A stretch of DNA of 64,000 nt. Origin: Nakamurella deserti (GTDB taxonomy: Bacteria; Actinomycetota; Actinomycetes; Mycobacteriales; Nakamurellaceae). The notes under the pieces were generated by a model. That model had not been told where the DNA came from and made no database searches. It saw only the letters and a list, made by a program, of their open reading frames with translations. This document shows, piece by piece, positions 22,811 through 32,921 of this stretch. A program made the translations under genes and the position numbers. Where the stretch lies: the NCBI RefSeq assembly GCF_003260015.1, contig NZ_QCXS01000002.1, positions 434,001 to 498,000 on the forward strand, written 5' to 3'. Each line of letters begins with the position of its first letter. The first letter of the stretch is position 1.

Positions 22811-25800
22811 TGGGCTGGTACAACCCGCCGGTGCCGTGGTCGGAGCTGGAGCGGGCCCTGTCCGGCCGCAAACCGGCACCGGCCGTCGTCCGCGAGCTGC
22901 ACCGCCAGGGACGGCCGCTGGCGAGCCGGGCCGCCGACGCGCCCGAGCCGGTGGAGCCGCCCCCGCCGCCCGGCCCCGAACACGTCCCGTTCGCGGAGCT
23001 GCACTGCCACTCCGCGTTCAGTTTCCTCGACGGCTCGTCCACCCCGGACGAGCTGGTCGCCGAGGCGGTCCGGCTCGGCCTGGACGCACTCGCGGTGACC
23101 GACCACGACGGCTTCTACGGGGTGGTCCGGTTCGCCGAGGCCGCCGCCGACGCCGGGCTGGCCACCATCTACGGCGCCGAGCTGTCGCTGGACCTGCCCG
23201 AGCCGCAGATGGGCATCCCCGACCCGGTCGGCACCCACCTGCTGGTGCTGGCCCGCGGTCAGGAGGGCTACTCGCGGCTGTCCCGGGAGATCACCCACGC
23301 CCAGCTGGCCGGACGCACCAAGGGCCGGCCCGTCTACGACCTCGACCGGCTCGCGGCCGCCGCCGGTGGGCACTGGATCGTGCTCACCGGCTGCCGCAAG
23401 GGAGCCGTCCGGCAGGCGCTGCGCCGGCACGGGCCGGACGCCGCCGGCGCCGCCCTCGACGACCTGGTGCGACGGTTCGGGCCCGGGAACGTCCTGGTCG
23501 AACTGACCTGTCACCAGGTGCCCACCGACGACGAGGACAACGACGTCCTCGCCGCCCTCGCCGACAGCCGCGGCCTGCCGGTGGTGGCGACCACCGGTGC
23601 GCACTACGCCGCTCCCGACGGCGGTCGGCTCGCCGCGGCGATGGCCGCCGTGCGGGCCCGCCGCAGCCTGGCCGACGCCGATCCGTACCTGCCCGCCGGC
23701 CCGGCCGCCCACCTCCGGTCGGGGGCGGAGATGGCGGAGCTGTTCGACCGGTACCCGACCGCGGTGGCCACCGCCGCCCGGATCGGCCGGGAGTGTGCGT
23801 TCGACCTCACCCTGGTCGCCCCGCAGCTGCCCCCGTTCGACGTGCCCGACGGTCACGACGAGAACAGCTGGCTGCGCGAACTCACGCTCCGCGGTGCGGC
23901 CCGCCGCTACGGCGCCCCGGGCGACAACCCCCGCGCCTACGAGCAGATCGAGAAAGAGCTGCGGATCATCTCCGACCTCGACTTCCCCGGTTACTTCCTC
24001 ATCGTCGACGACCTGGTGCGGTTCTGCCGCGACAACGACATCCTCTGCCAGGGGCGGGGTTCCGCGGCGAACTCGGCGGTCTGCTTCGCCCTGGGCATCA
24101 CCGCGGTCGACGCCGTCCGCTACGACCTGCTCTTCGAACGGTTCCTGGCCCCCGAGCGCGACGGCCCCCCGGACATCGACATCGACATCGAGTCCGATCA
24201 GCGGGAGCTGGTCATCCAGTACGTCTACACCAAGTACGGCCGCGACTGCGCCGCCCAGGTCGCCAACGTCAACACCTACCGACCGCGGATGGCGGTGCGC
24301 GACGTGGCCAAGGCGCTGGGCTACTCGCCCGGTCAGCAGGACGCCTACTCCAAGCAGGTCGACGGTTGGGTGCCGCTGAGCCATCAGGAGGAGAAGGGCA
24401 GCGGCGACCCCTCGCAGATCCCGCTGGAGATCATGGAGCTGGCGTTGCAGATCCAGGACCTGCCCCGGCATCTGTCCATCCACTCCGGCGGCATGGTGAT
24501 CTGCGACCGCCCGGTGTCGGAGGTGTGTCCGGTCGAGTGGGCGCGGATGGCCGAGCGGTCGGTCCTGCAGTGGGACAAGGACGACTGCGCCGCCATCGGA
24601 CTGGTCAAGTTCGACCTGCTCGGGCTGGGCATGCTGTCGGCGCTGCACTACGCCGTCGACATGATCGCCGAGCACGAGGATCTCGAGGTCGACTTCGCCT
24701 CCCTGGATCTCGAGGAGGCCGCCGTCTACGAGATGCTGCAGCGGGCCGACTCGGTCGGTGTCTTCCAGGTCGAGTCCCGCGCCCAGATGGCCACCCTGCC
24801 GCGGCTCAAACCCGGCAACTTCTACGACCTCGTCGTCGAGGTGGCGCTGATCCGGCCCGGTCCCATCCAGGGCAACTCCGTGCACCCCTACATCCGGCGC
24901 CGCAACCAGCAGGAACCGATCGCCTACGACCATCCGGTGATGATCCCGGCGCTGCGCAAGACGCTCGGCATCCCGGTGTTCCAGGAGCAGCTGATGCAGC
25001 TGGCCATCGACGTCGCCGGGTTCGACGCGGGGGAGGCCGACCAGCTCCGCCGGGCGATGGGTTCCAAGCGGTCCACCGCCAAGATGCAACGGATGCGGGC
25101 CCGGCTCTACGACGGCATGCGCGATCTGCACGGCATCGACGGTGAGGTCGCCGACCGGATCTTCGAGCGGCTGCTGGCGTTCGCCAACTTCGGCTTCGCC
25201 GAGTCGCACGCCCTGTCGTTCGCCGCGCTGGTCTTCTACTCGTCCTGGCTCAAGCTGCACCATCCCGCAGCGTTCTGCGCCGCGCTGCTGCGGGCCCAGC
25301 CGATGGGTTTCTACTCGCCGCAGTCGCTCGTCGCCGACGCCCGCCGGCACGGCGTCACCGTGCACCGCCCGGACGTCAACTTCTCCCGCGCCCAGTCCGA
25401 CCTGGAACGCGTCCCGGGCGCCGGCCCGGCGGTCCGGCTGGGACTCGATCAGGTCCGGGGCATCGGCACCGAGCTCGCCGAGGAGATCGTCGCCGCCCGG
25501 GACGCCCGTCCCGAGGGCCGGTTCGCCTCCCTGGACCAGTTGACCCGCGCGGTCACCATGACCAGCGCCCACGCCGAGGCCCTGGCCACCGCCGGTGCGC
25601 TGGACAGCCTGACCACCGCCGATCCCGGGGCCGCCGGCCGGGTCGACCGACGGGCCGCCCTGTGGGGGGCCGGTGCCGCCGCCGGCAACCGGGCCGGCAC
25701 CCTCCCCGACAGCCTGGTCGGGATGGACGCCCCAGCACTGCCCGGGATGAGCGAGATCGAGCTGACCGTCGCCGACATCTGGGCCACCGGCATCTCACCC

Positions 25801-26160
25801 GACAGCTACCCGACGGAGTTCTCCCGGGAACAGCTCGACCGCTACGGCGCTCTGACGGCCGCCCAGTTGATGCCCGTCCCGCACGGCACCCGGGTGCTCG
25901 TGGCCGGCATGGTCACCCACCGCCAACGGCCGGCGACGGCGTCCGGGGTCATCTTCATCAACCTGGAGGACGAGAGCGGGATGCTCAACGTCATCTGCTC
26001 GGTCGGACTGTGGAAGCGGTACCGCACCGTCGCCCGCGGCGCCGGGGCGCTGCTCGTCCGGGGCGTCGTGGAGCGCGACGGCGGCGCGATCTCCATCGTC
26101 GCCGACCGGATCGCCGCCCTGCAACTGCCCGCGCACACGCCTTCGCGGGACTTCCGGTGA
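22810..26160 (+). CDS. dnaE2: Error-prone DNA polymerase III alpha subunit DnaE2
   Basis: A 1116-residue family-C polymerase, shorter than DnaE1, and the catalytic member of the mutasome. The PHP domain starts at about residue 60 (FAELHCHSAFSFLDGSS) after a short basic N-terminus. The polymerase core contains QGRGSAANSAVCFALG and the catalytic PPDIDIDIESDQRE (about 454-467). DnaE2-type features include VEVALIRPGPIQGNSVHPYI and the OB-fold ending GMLNVICSVGLWKRY. The start is the ATG in the TGATG junction with imuB, giving MGWYNPPVPWSELER, a typical DnaE2 N-terminus. It should be damage-inducible through the upstream SOS box. Confidence 0.95.
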   Translation: MGWYNPPVPWSELERALSGRKPAPAVVRELHRQGRPLASRAADAPEPVEPPPPPGPEHVPFAELHCHSAFSFLDGSSTPDELVAEAVRLGLDALAVTDHDGFYGVVRFAEAAADAGLATIYGAELSLDLPEPQMGIPDPVGTHLLVLARGQEGYSRLSREITHAQLAGRTKGRPVYDLDRLAAAAGGHWIVLTGCRKGAVRQALRRHGPDAAGAALDDLVRRFGPGNVLVELTCHQVPTDDEDNDVLAALADSRGLPVVATTGAHYAAPDGGRLAAAMAAVRARRSLADADPYLPAGPAAHLRSGAEMAELFDRYPTAVATAARIGRECAFDLTLVAPQLPPFDVPDGHDENSWLRELTLRGAARRYGAPGDNPRAYEQIEKELRIISDLDFPGYFLIVDDLVRFCRDNDILCQGRGSAANSAVCFALGITAVDAVRYDLLFERFLAPERDGPPDIDIDIESDQRELVIQYVYTKYGRDCAAQVANVNTYRPRMAVRDVAKALGYSPGQQDAYSKQVDGWVPLSHQEEKGSGDPSQIPLEIMELALQIQDLPRHLSIHSGGMVICDRPVSEVCPVEWARMAERSVLQWDKDDCAAIGLVKFDLLGLGMLSALHYAVDMIAEHEDLEVDFASLDLEEAAVYEMLQRADSVGVFQVESRAQMATLPRLKPGNFYDLVVEVALIRPGPIQGNSVHPYIRRRNQQEPIAYDHPVMIPALRKTLGIPVFQEQLMQLAIDVAGFDAGEADQLRRAMGSKRSTAKMQRMRARLYDGMRDLHGIDGEVADRIFERLLAFANFGFAESHALSFAALVFYSSWLKLHHPAAFCAALLRAQPMGFYSPQSLVADARRHGVTVHRPDVNFSRAQSDLERVPGAGPAVRLGLDQVRGIGTELAEEIVAARDARPEGRFASLDQLTRAVTMTSAHAEALATAGALDSLTTADPGAAGRVDRRAALWGAGAAAGNRAGTLPDSLVGMDAPALPGMSEIELTVADIWATGISPDSYPTEFSREQLDRYGALTAAQLMPVPHGTRVLVAGMVTHRQRPATASGVIFINLEDESGMLNVICSVGLWKRYRTVARGAGALLVRGVVERDGGAISIVADRIAALQLPAHTPSRDFR

Positions 26161-26193
26161 TCGCGGCCGGGACCCGGTGCCGGCCCGGTTGGT

Positions 26194-26199
26194 TAGGGT
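26194..26199 (+). promoter_or_regulatory. -10 element of the DUF6941-like gene
   Basis: TAGGGT ends 6 bases before the ATG at 26206, with no ribosome-binding site between, consistent with a leaderless message starting a new transcription unit after dnaE2. Confidence 0.45.
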
Positions 26200-26205
26200 C
26201 AGGGC

Positions 26206-26712
26206 ATGAGCGAGGTGTACGACCGCGCGTCGTTGTCCCTGTCCCTCGCCGACTACGCCGTGACCGACCAGCTGGGCAAGCTGCACGTCGTCGGCGGGGG
26301 ATTGCAGGTGCTGCACCGCGACCACGGCTCCGGGATGACGTCCGCCTTCGCCCTGATCGTCGCCATGACCTTCTCGCCCGACCTGTTCCAGGAGCAGTAC
26401 GCCTTCGAGGTCGTCCTCGAGGAAGCCAACGGAGCGCCGGTCCGGCTCGATCACGTACCCGCGGGTGCGACGTCGGACCTGATCCGGTTCGCGCAGAACA
26501 TGACCGTCGAGGAACCGAACCTGGCCCCGTGGGGTGCGCCCCGTCGCGCCATGCCCGCCCACACCCAGATCGTGGTCTACTTCAACACCGGCCTGCCGCT
26601 GCCGGCCGGGCGACCGTTGCTCTGGCGCGCCCGTATCGACGGCGAATCGAAGGAGATCTGGACGTTGCCGTTCTTCGTTCCCGGCCCGCAGCCCACCCCC
26701 GTCATCGGATGA
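26206..26712 (+). CDS. Conserved actinobacterial protein, DUF6941-like
   Basis: A 168-residue soluble protein without signal peptide or membrane segment. It begins SEVYDRASLSLSLADYAVTD, continues with GKLHVVGGGLQVL, and has a predicted beta-rich core ending in a Pro-rich tail (FFVPGPQPTPVIG). The pattern recalls DUF6941, whose function is unknown; I could not check this. It is followed after 4 bases by the exonuclease III gene, so the two may be co-transcribed. Confidence 0.7.
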   Translation: MSEVYDRASLSLSLADYAVTDQLGKLHVVGGGLQVLHRDHGSGMTSAFALIVAMTFSPDLFQEQYAFEVVLEEANGAPVRLDHVPAGATSDLIRFAQNMTVEEPNLAPWGAPRRAMPAHTQIVVYFNTGLPLPAGRPLLWRARIDGESKEIWTLPFFVPGPQPTPVIG

Positions 26713-26716
26713 GCCG

Positions 26717-27526
26717 GTGAGCACTCTGCGCTTCGCCACCTGGAACGTGAACTCCGTCCGGGCCCGCACCGACCGTCTCCTCGCCTGGCTGCAGCGTTCC
26801 GAGGTCGACGTGGTGGCCCTGCAGGAGACCAAGAGCACCGACGCCACCTTCCCCGCCACGGCGCTGTCCGCGCTCGGCTACGAGACGGCCCACCACGGGG
26901 TCTCGCAGTGGAACGGCGTCGCCATCGTCTCCCGGGTCGGACTCGACGACGTCCAGCGCGGCTTCGCCGGCCAGCCCGCGTTCGGTGCCCCCGACACCAC
27001 CCCCGCGGTCGAGGCCCGCGCCCTCGGTGCCACCTGCGGCGGCGTCCGGATCTGGAGCCTCTACGTCCCGCACGGCCGCGCCGTCGGGGACCCCCACTAC
27101 GACTACAAGCTGGCCTGGCTGGAGGCGCTGCGCACCGACGCCGCCGGCTGGCTCGCCGCCGACCCGCAGGCCCGCATCGCCCTCACCGGCGACTTCAACA
27201 TCGCCCCCACCGACGCCGACGTCTACGACGTCGCCGCCTTCGAGGGGCACACCCACATCACCGCCCCTGAGCGCGCCGCGTTCCGGGCCCTCGACGACGC
27301 CGGCTACCGCGACGTGGTCCGGCCCTTCACCGACGCGCCGCGGACGTACACCTACTGGGACTACCAGCAGCTGCGGTTCCAGAAGAACCGCGGCATGCGC
27401 ATCGACTTCGCGCTCTGCTCACCGGCCCTCGCGACCGCGGTGACCGGGGCGCGGATCGACCGGGACGAACGCAAGGGCAAGGGCGCCTCCGACCACGCGC
27501 CGGTGATCGTGGAGATCGACTCGTGA
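26717..27526 (+). CDS. xth: Exodeoxyribonuclease III
   Basis: A 269-residue AP endonuclease/3'-5' exonuclease of the EEP family used in base-excision repair. Catalytic motifs are ATWNVNSVRARTDRL, ALQETKSTD (metal-binding Glu), LTGDFNIAPTDAD, RIDFALCSP and SDHAPVIVEID (catalytic His). The GTG start at 26717 lies 4 bases after the previous stop. An in-frame ATG further upstream lies within the preceding gene and is rejected. It sits downstream of the SOS operon but has no SOS box of its own. Confidence 0.95.
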   Translation: MSTLRFATWNVNSVRARTDRLLAWLQRSEVDVVALQETKSTDATFPATALSALGYETAHHGVSQWNGVAIVSRVGLDDVQRGFAGQPAFGAPDTTPAVEARALGATCGGVRIWSLYVPHGRAVGDPHYDYKLAWLEALRTDAAGWLAADPQARIALTGDFNIAPTDADVYDVAAFEGHTHITAPERAAFRALDDAGYRDVVRPFTDAPRTYTYWDYQQLRFQKNRGMRIDFALCSPALATAVTGARIDRDERKGKGASDHAPVIVEIDS

Positions 27527-27539
27527 CCGGAACCCGCGG

Positions 27540-28271
27540 ATGAGCACCATCCTGGTGATCGAACACGACCCGTCCGACCCGCTGCTGCGGTTGGGGGAGT
27601 GGCTCACCGACGCCGGTGCGACCGTCGAGGTCCGCCGACCGTACGCCGGCGACACCGTCCCCGAGGACACCGCGGCCTTCGACGCGGTCATCAGCCTGGG
27701 GGGCGAGATGGGCGCCCACGACGACTCCGCCGCCCCGTGGCTCCCCGCGACCCGCCGCCTGCTGGCCCGGTCCGTCGCCGCCCGCACCCCGACCCTGGGC
27801 ATCTGCCTCGGCGCCCAACTGCTCGCCGCGGCCGGCGGTGGCATCGTCACCCGGGGCGAGAACGGTCCGGAACGCGGCGCGTACCTCACCGCCCGCCGCG
27901 ACGCCGCCGAGCACGACCCGCTGTTCCGCGACCTCCCGCTCACCCCGGACGTCATGCACTACCACGACGACGTCGTGTCGGTGCTGCCACCGGGAGCGAC
28001 CCTGCTGCTGTCGTCCCCGGGGTACCCGCACCAGGCGTGGCGGCAGGGCGACGCCGCCTGGGCCGTCCAGTTCCACATCGAGACCGGGGCCGACGACCTG
28101 CGGGCCTGGGCCGCCTCCGACGACCTGCCGATGACGGGCCGGTTCGGGCCGATGCTCGACGAGGCGGCCGAGACCATGGCCCTGGTGTGGCGGGACGTCG
28201 CCGTCCGCTTCGTGGCCCTGGCCGACGCGTACGCCGCCGCCCGCCGCGACGGCGCAGGCGGTGCGCCGTGA
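27540..28271 (+). CDS. Class I glutamine amidotransferase-like protein
   Basis: A 243-residue stand-alone GATase1 domain. The nucleophile elbow is GICLGAQLLAAAGGG, and the catalytic His is in VQFHIETG, where a Glu follows two residues later. SLGGEMGAHDD provides the oxyanion-side loop. Such GuaA-like proteins often have no assigned partner. It overlaps glnE by 4 bases (GTGA), a linkage suggesting a nitrogen-metabolism role, perhaps hydrolysis of gamma-glutamyl compounds, but this is inferred. Confidence 0.85.
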   Translation: MSTILVIEHDPSDPLLRLGEWLTDAGATVEVRRPYAGDTVPEDTAAFDAVISLGGEMGAHDDSAAPWLPATRRLLARSVAARTPTLGICLGAQLLAAAGGGIVTRGENGPERGAYLTARRDAAEHDPLFRDLPLTPDVMHYHDDVVSVLPPGATLLLSSPGYPHQAWRQGDAAWAVQFHIETGADDLRAWAASDDLPMTGRFGPMLDEAAETMALVWRDVAVRFVALADAYAAARRDGAGGAP

Positions 28272-31200
28272 GCCGCCCGGCGTCGCGGAGCCTCGGCCGC
28301 TACGGACTCGGGACCGAACCCAAGATCCTCCGGGACCTCGAGATCACCGGACTCGCCGACGCCGACGGCGTCCGGGACGGCGGTCAGGACGTGCTGCGGG
28401 CGCTGTCGCGCGCCGGCCGCCCGGAGATGGCTTTGGCGGGGCTCGCCAACCTGGCCGCGCACCCGGCGATCTGGGCCCGGGTGCGGCCGGAGCTGCAGGC
28501 CAACTCCCGCTTCCGCGGGCGCCTGATCGCCGTCCTCGGTGCGTCCACCGCGCTGTCCGACCACCTCTCCGCCCGGCCGGACGACTGGGAACTGCTGCTT
28601 CCGGAGGCCGAGAGCACCCGGCTGCTCACCGCCGATCAGGCCTACGCCGTCCTCGCCACCGCCGTCGGTATCGACCCGGCCGCGCCGCGCTGCACCGGTA
28701 CCGCCGGCCCCCGGGCCACCGTCGGTGGGCCGGCCGCCGTCATCGCCCTCCGGCAGGCGTACCGCTCGCAGTTGCTCATCGTCGCCGCGCACGACCTGGC
28801 CCAGGCCGTCGAGTCCTCGCTGCCGGCGGTGGCGCTGCCGGCCGTCACCCAGGCCCTGTCCGACCTCGCCGACGCCACCCTGCAGGTCGGGCTGACGATC
28901 GCCGCCTCGGCCCTGCCCGACACCGCGCCGCCGGCCCGGCTCGCGATCGTCGCGATGGGCAAGTGCGGGGCCCGTGAGCTCAACTACATCTCCGACGTGG
29001 ACGTCATCTTCACCGCCGAGGGTGAGCCCGGCGACGGTGACGCCGGTCTGGCCACCGCGACCACCCTGGCCTCCCAGACCATGCGGATCTGCGGACAGGC
29101 GGCCTGGGAGGTCGACGCCAATCTGCGCCCGGAGGGCAAGGCCGGCGCCCTGGTGCGGACGCTCGCCAGTCACGGCAGCTACTACCAGCGGTGGGCGGCG
29201 ACGTGGGAGTTCCAGGCGTTGCTCAAGGCCCGCCCGTCGGCCGGTGACCTGGAACTCGGGCAGCGGTTCGTCGACCTCACGCAGCCGGGGGTGTGGAACG
29301 CCGCCAAACGCGACTCGTTCGTCGACGACGTGCAGGCGATGCGCCGCCGCGTCGAGGCCAACATCCCCGACGGTGTCCGCGAACGCGAACTCAAGCTCGG
29401 CCCCGGCGGCCTGCGCGACGTCGAGTTCTCCGTCCAGCTGCTGCAGCTCGTCCACGGTCGCACCGACCCCGACCTGCGCATCCCCGGCACCCTGATGGGT
29501 CTGCGGGCGTTGATCCGCGACGGATACGTGGGCCGCACCGACGGCGCCGACATGAGCGCCGCTTACACCTTCCTGCGCCGCGCCGAGCACCGCATCCAGC
29601 TGCAACGGCTGCGCCGCACCCACCTGCTCCCCGACAACCACGCCGACCTCGACTGGCTGGCCCGGACCGCGGGGTACAGCGGGGCGGGCACCTCCGACGC
29701 GGCCGAGGTGTTCAACAACGAGCTGCAGCAACACGTCACCACCGTGCGGCGCCTGCACGAGAAGCTGTTCTACCGGCCACTGCTGCACGCCGTCGCCGCC
29801 GTCCCGGGCGACGAGCTGCAGCTGACCCCGGAGTCCGCGGCCGCCCGGCTGCAGGCCCTGGGTTTCCGCGCCCCCGAGGCCGCGCTGCGCCATCTCGCCG
29901 CCCTGACCAGCGGCGTCAGCCGGCGCGCGGCGATCCAACGACACCTGCTGCCGGTGCTGCTGGACACCTTCTCCACCGCGCCGGACCCCGACGCCGGACT
30001 GCTGTCCTACCGGCACGTGTCGGAGGCGCTCGCCGACACCCCCTGGTACCTGCGGCTGCTGCGCGACGAGGCCCTCGTCGCACAGCGGCTCGCCGGGTTG
30101 CTGGGTTCTTCGCGGCTGGTCGGCGACCTGCTGCCGCGGGCACCCGAAGTGCTCCAACTGCTCGTCGACGACGAACTGCTCCTCGCCCCGGAGCCCGATC
30201 AGGTCGCGGCCTCGCTGCTGCGCCGCTCCCGTCGGGGGCTCACCCCGCAGGAGCAGGTGGACATCGCCCGCAACCGCCGCCGTCACGAGCTGCTCCGGCT
30301 CACCTGCGCGGACATGCTCGGGCTGGTCGCGGTCGCCGACATCGTGCTCGGGCTCACCAGCGCCGCCGAGGCCACCCTGCAGGCCGCGTACGCGGCAGCG
30401 CTGGCGAAGGTCGCCGAGGACCGCGGCCGCGTCGACTTCCGGTTGGCCGTCATCGGGATGGGACGGCTCGGCGGCGCCGAGGTCGGCTACTCCTCCGACG
30501 CGGACGTGATGTACGTCGCCGTCCCGCTGCCCGGCGCCGACCCGGGCGCCGCGATGGCCGCCGCCAACACCGCCGCCGATCTGATGGGGCGGCTGCTCGC
30601 CCGCCCCAGCCCCGACCCGGCGCTGCTGATCGACGCGAATCTGCGGCCGGAGGGCAAGAACGGCCCGCTCGTCCGCAGTCTCGACGCCTACAAGGCCTAC
30701 TGGCAGAAGTTCGCGCAGGCATGGGAGCGGCAGGCTCTGATCCGGGCCCGGCCGGTGGCGGGGGACGCTGAACTCGGCGCCGAGTTCATCGCCGCCGCCG
30801 ACGAGTTCCGCTATCCGACCGGTGGCCTGGCCGAGTCCGACGTCATCGAGATCCGCCGCATCAAGGCGCGGGTCGACGCCGAGCGGCTGCCCCGGGGGGC
30901 CGACCCGACCACCCACACCAAGCTCGGTCACGGCGGCCTGGCCGACGTCGAGTGGACCGTGCAGCTGATGCAGTTGCAGCACGCCGGATGGCACCCGGAG
31001 TTGCGCACCCCGCGGACCCTGGACGCCCTGCGCGCCGCGCGGGACCTGTCACTGCTCAGCGAGGAGGACGCGGAGATCCTGGAGCACAGCTGGCTGCAGG
31101 CCACCCACGTGCGCAACGTGCTCATGATGGTGTCCGGCAAACCGGAGGACCAGATCCCGCGGCTCGGCCGCCCGCTGGCCGCCGTCGCCCGCGCCATGGG

Positions 31201-31303
31201 CTACCCACCGGACGGCGATCCGGGCATCTTCGTCGACGAGTACCGCCGGACCACCCGGCGGGCCCGCAAGGTCGTGGACCGGCTGTTCTCCGGCGTCGGC
31301 TGA
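28268..31303 (+). CDS. glnE: Bifunctional glutamine synthetase adenylyltransferase/deadenylase
   Basis: A 1011-residue enzyme with two nucleotidyltransferase halves. The N-terminal (deadenylylating) half has GKCGARELNYISDVDVIF and the C-terminal (adenylylating) half GMGRLGGAEVGYSSDADVMY; each carries the SDxD metal motif. ANLRPEGKAG and ANLRPEGKNG are the matching repeats downstream of each site, and GPGGLRDVEF and GHGGLADVEW mark the GlnD-UR-like segments. The protein switches GlnA activity in response to PII. GTG at 28268 overlaps the amidotransferase stop. The amtB-glnK-glnD genes are 2 kb downstream. Confidence 0.96.
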   Translation: MSRPASRSLGRYGLGTEPKILRDLEITGLADADGVRDGGQDVLRALSRAGRPEMALAGLANLAAHPAIWARVRPELQANSRFRGRLIAVLGASTALSDHLSARPDDWELLLPEAESTRLLTADQAYAVLATAVGIDPAAPRCTGTAGPRATVGGPAAVIALRQAYRSQLLIVAAHDLAQAVESSLPAVALPAVTQALSDLADATLQVGLTIAASALPDTAPPARLAIVAMGKCGARELNYISDVDVIFTAEGEPGDGDAGLATATTLASQTMRICGQAAWEVDANLRPEGKAGALVRTLASHGSYYQRWAATWEFQALLKARPSAGDLELGQRFVDLTQPGVWNAAKRDSFVDDVQAMRRRVEANIPDGVRERELKLGPGGLRDVEFSVQLLQLVHGRTDPDLRIPGTLMGLRALIRDGYVGRTDGADMSAAYTFLRRAEHRIQLQRLRRTHLLPDNHADLDWLARTAGYSGAGTSDAAEVFNNELQQHVTTVRRLHEKLFYRPLLHAVAAVPGDELQLTPESAAARLQALGFRAPEAALRHLAALTSGVSRRAAIQRHLLPVLLDTFSTAPDPDAGLLSYRHVSEALADTPWYLRLLRDEALVAQRLAGLLGSSRLVGDLLPRAPEVLQLLVDDELLLAPEPDQVAASLLRRSRRGLTPQEQVDIARNRRRHELLRLTCADMLGLVAVADIVLGLTSAAEATLQAAYAAALAKVAEDRGRVDFRLAVIGMGRLGGAEVGYSSDADVMYVAVPLPGADPGAAMAAANTAADLMGRLLARPSPDPALLIDANLRPEGKNGPLVRSLDAYKAYWQKFAQAWERQALIRARPVAGDAELGAEFIAAADEFRYPTGGLAESDVIEIRRIKARVDAERLPRGADPTTHTKLGHGGLADVEWTVQLMQLQHAGWHPELRTPRTLDALRAARDLSLLSEEDAEILEHSWLQATHVRNVLMMVSGKPEDQIPRLGRPLAAVARAMGYPPDGDPGIFVDEYRRTTRRARKVVDRLFSGVG

Positions 31304-31359
31304 CCGTTCCGCAGCACCCGCAACCGTCCCCGTGGTGACCGGCGTCCACCGGCGCACCG

Positions 31360-31365
31360 GATAAT
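31360..31365 (+). promoter_or_regulatory. -10 element of ftsY
   Basis: GATAAT ends 6 bases before the ftsY ATG. A possible -35, GTGACC (31335-31340), lies 19 bases upstream. The distance implies a leaderless transcript. Confidence 0.5.
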
Positions 31366-31371
31366 GACCGG

Positions 31372-32856
31372 ATGCCTACCTGGGTCTGGATCGTCGTTGT
31401 CGTCGCGGTCGTCGTCGTCGCCGCACTCGTCGTCGGGCTGGCGCTGTCGCGCCGCCGGACCGTCTCACTGCGCGAGGCCGACGAGGCCGCCGGCCGCGAG
31501 AAGGCCGCCCCCACCAAGGGGAAGTACACCACCGGCAGTTCCATCTCGTTCTCCTCCGCGCCGTCCAACACCGCGGTGCTGGACCGACCGGAGACGCCGG
31601 AGCCGACCGCCACCCCCACCTGGGAACGGACCGAGACCGACGGCCAACCCGGCGTCGGCGACGACGCCTCGGTCCCGCGGGACTCCGACCGCCCCGAGCT
31701 GACCGACCTGCAGCTGCCGACCGACCTGGCGCCGGCCCCGGTCCGGCCCCGCCCCGCACCCACGGCACCCCCCGCACCCACGGCGCCCCCCGCACCGACC
31801 GCACCCGCGGCCCCCGTCGACCTCCCGCCCGCCACCGGCTCCACCCCGGTGTTCGCGCCCGTCGACCGTCCGGAGCGGATCGAGCGACCGGCCACCGCGC
31901 CGGTGGTGCCCGCCACCGGTCCCGACGAGATCGAGTCCGCCGACGGCCGGTTGGTCCGGCTGCGGGGCCGGCTGTCCCGCACCCAGAACACCTTCGGCCG
32001 GTCGATGCTGGGTCTGCTCGGCGGTGGCGACCTCGACGAGGACTCCTGGAACGACGTCGAGGACACCCTGCTGATGGCCGACCTCGGCTCCGGGGCGGCC
32101 GCGGAGATCGCCGGCCGGCTCCGCGCCGAGGTCGCCGCCCGCGGTGTCGCCTCCGCCGCGGCCGCGAAGGCGCTGCTGCGCAAGGTGATGATCGAGGCGC
32201 TCGACCCGTCGATGGACCGCGCCGTCAAGGCGCTGCCGCACGACGGCCGCCCGTCGGTGGTGCTCGTGGTCGGCGTCAACGGCACCGGCAAGACCACCAC
32301 CACCGGCAAGCTGGCCCGGGTGCTCGTCGGGTCGGGCCGCACCGTGGTGCTCGGAGCCGCCGACACCTTCCGCGCGGCCGCAGCCGACCAGCTCGCCACC
32401 TGGGGTGACCGGGCGGGAGCGGTGACCGTCCGCGGGCCCGCCGGCGGTGACCCGGCCGCGATCGCCTTCGAGGCCGTCAAGCGCGGCATCGCCACCGGCG
32501 CCGACGCGGTCATCATCGACACTGCCGGCCGGCTGCACACCAAGACCGGACTGATGGACGAGCTCGGCAAGGTCAAGCGCGTCATCGAGAAACAGAGTGA
32601 CGTGGACGAGATATTGCTCGTCCTCGACGCCACCACCGGCCAGAACGGGATGGTGCAGGCCAAGGTGTTCGCCGAGGTCGTCGACATCACCGGGATCGTG
32701 CTCACCAAGCTGGACGGCACCGCCAAGGGCGGCATCGTGGTGGCCGTGCAACGGGCGCTGGGCGTGCCGGTGAAGCTGGTGGGTCTGGGGGAGGGGGCCG
32801 ACGACCTGGCGCCGTTCGAGCCGGCCGCTTTCGTGGACGCCCTGCTGGGCGACTGA
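31372..32856 (+). CDS. ftsY: Signal recognition particle receptor FtsY
   Basis: A 494-residue SRP GTPase receptor. Unlike enterobacterial FtsY it begins with a membrane helix ([20 protein letters not shown]). A long acidic, Pro-rich linker follows, including three near-identical APTAPP units encoded by a 15-bp repeat around 31756-31815. The NG domain holds G1 [15 protein letters not shown] (about residue 300), [21 protein letters not shown] and [10 protein letters not shown]. It works with Ffh, encoded 4.3 kb downstream, to dock ribosomes at the membrane. The gene is full length. Confidence 0.95.
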   Translation: MPTWVWIVVVVAVVVVAALVVGLALSRRRTVSLREADEAAGREKAAPTKGKYTTGSSISFSSAPSNTAVLDRPETPEPTATPTWERTETDGQPGVGDDASVPRDSDRPELTDLQLPTDLAPAPVRPRPAPTAPPAPTAPPAPTAPAAPVDLPPATGSTPVFAPVDRPERIERPATAPVVPATGPDEIESADGRLVRLRGRLSRTQNTFGRSMLGLLGGGDLDEDSWNDVEDTLLMADLGSGAAAEIAGRLRAEVAARGVASAAAAKALLRKVMIEALDPSMDRAVKALPHDGRPSVVLVVGVNGTGKTTTTGKLARVLVGSGRTVVLGAADTFRAAAADQLATWGDRAGAVTVRGPAGGDPAAIAFEAVKRGIATGADAVIIDTAGRLHTKTGLMDELGKVKRVIEKQSDVDEILLVLDATTGQNGMVQAKVFAEVVDITGIVLTKLDGTAKGGIVVAVQRALGVPVKLVGLGEGADDLAPFEPAAFVDALLGD

Positions 32857-32921
32857 CCGGCGCCTCCGGGGCCACCACCCACGGCCTGCACTGACACTGC
32901 GTGACGGTGCCCGCGCGCATC

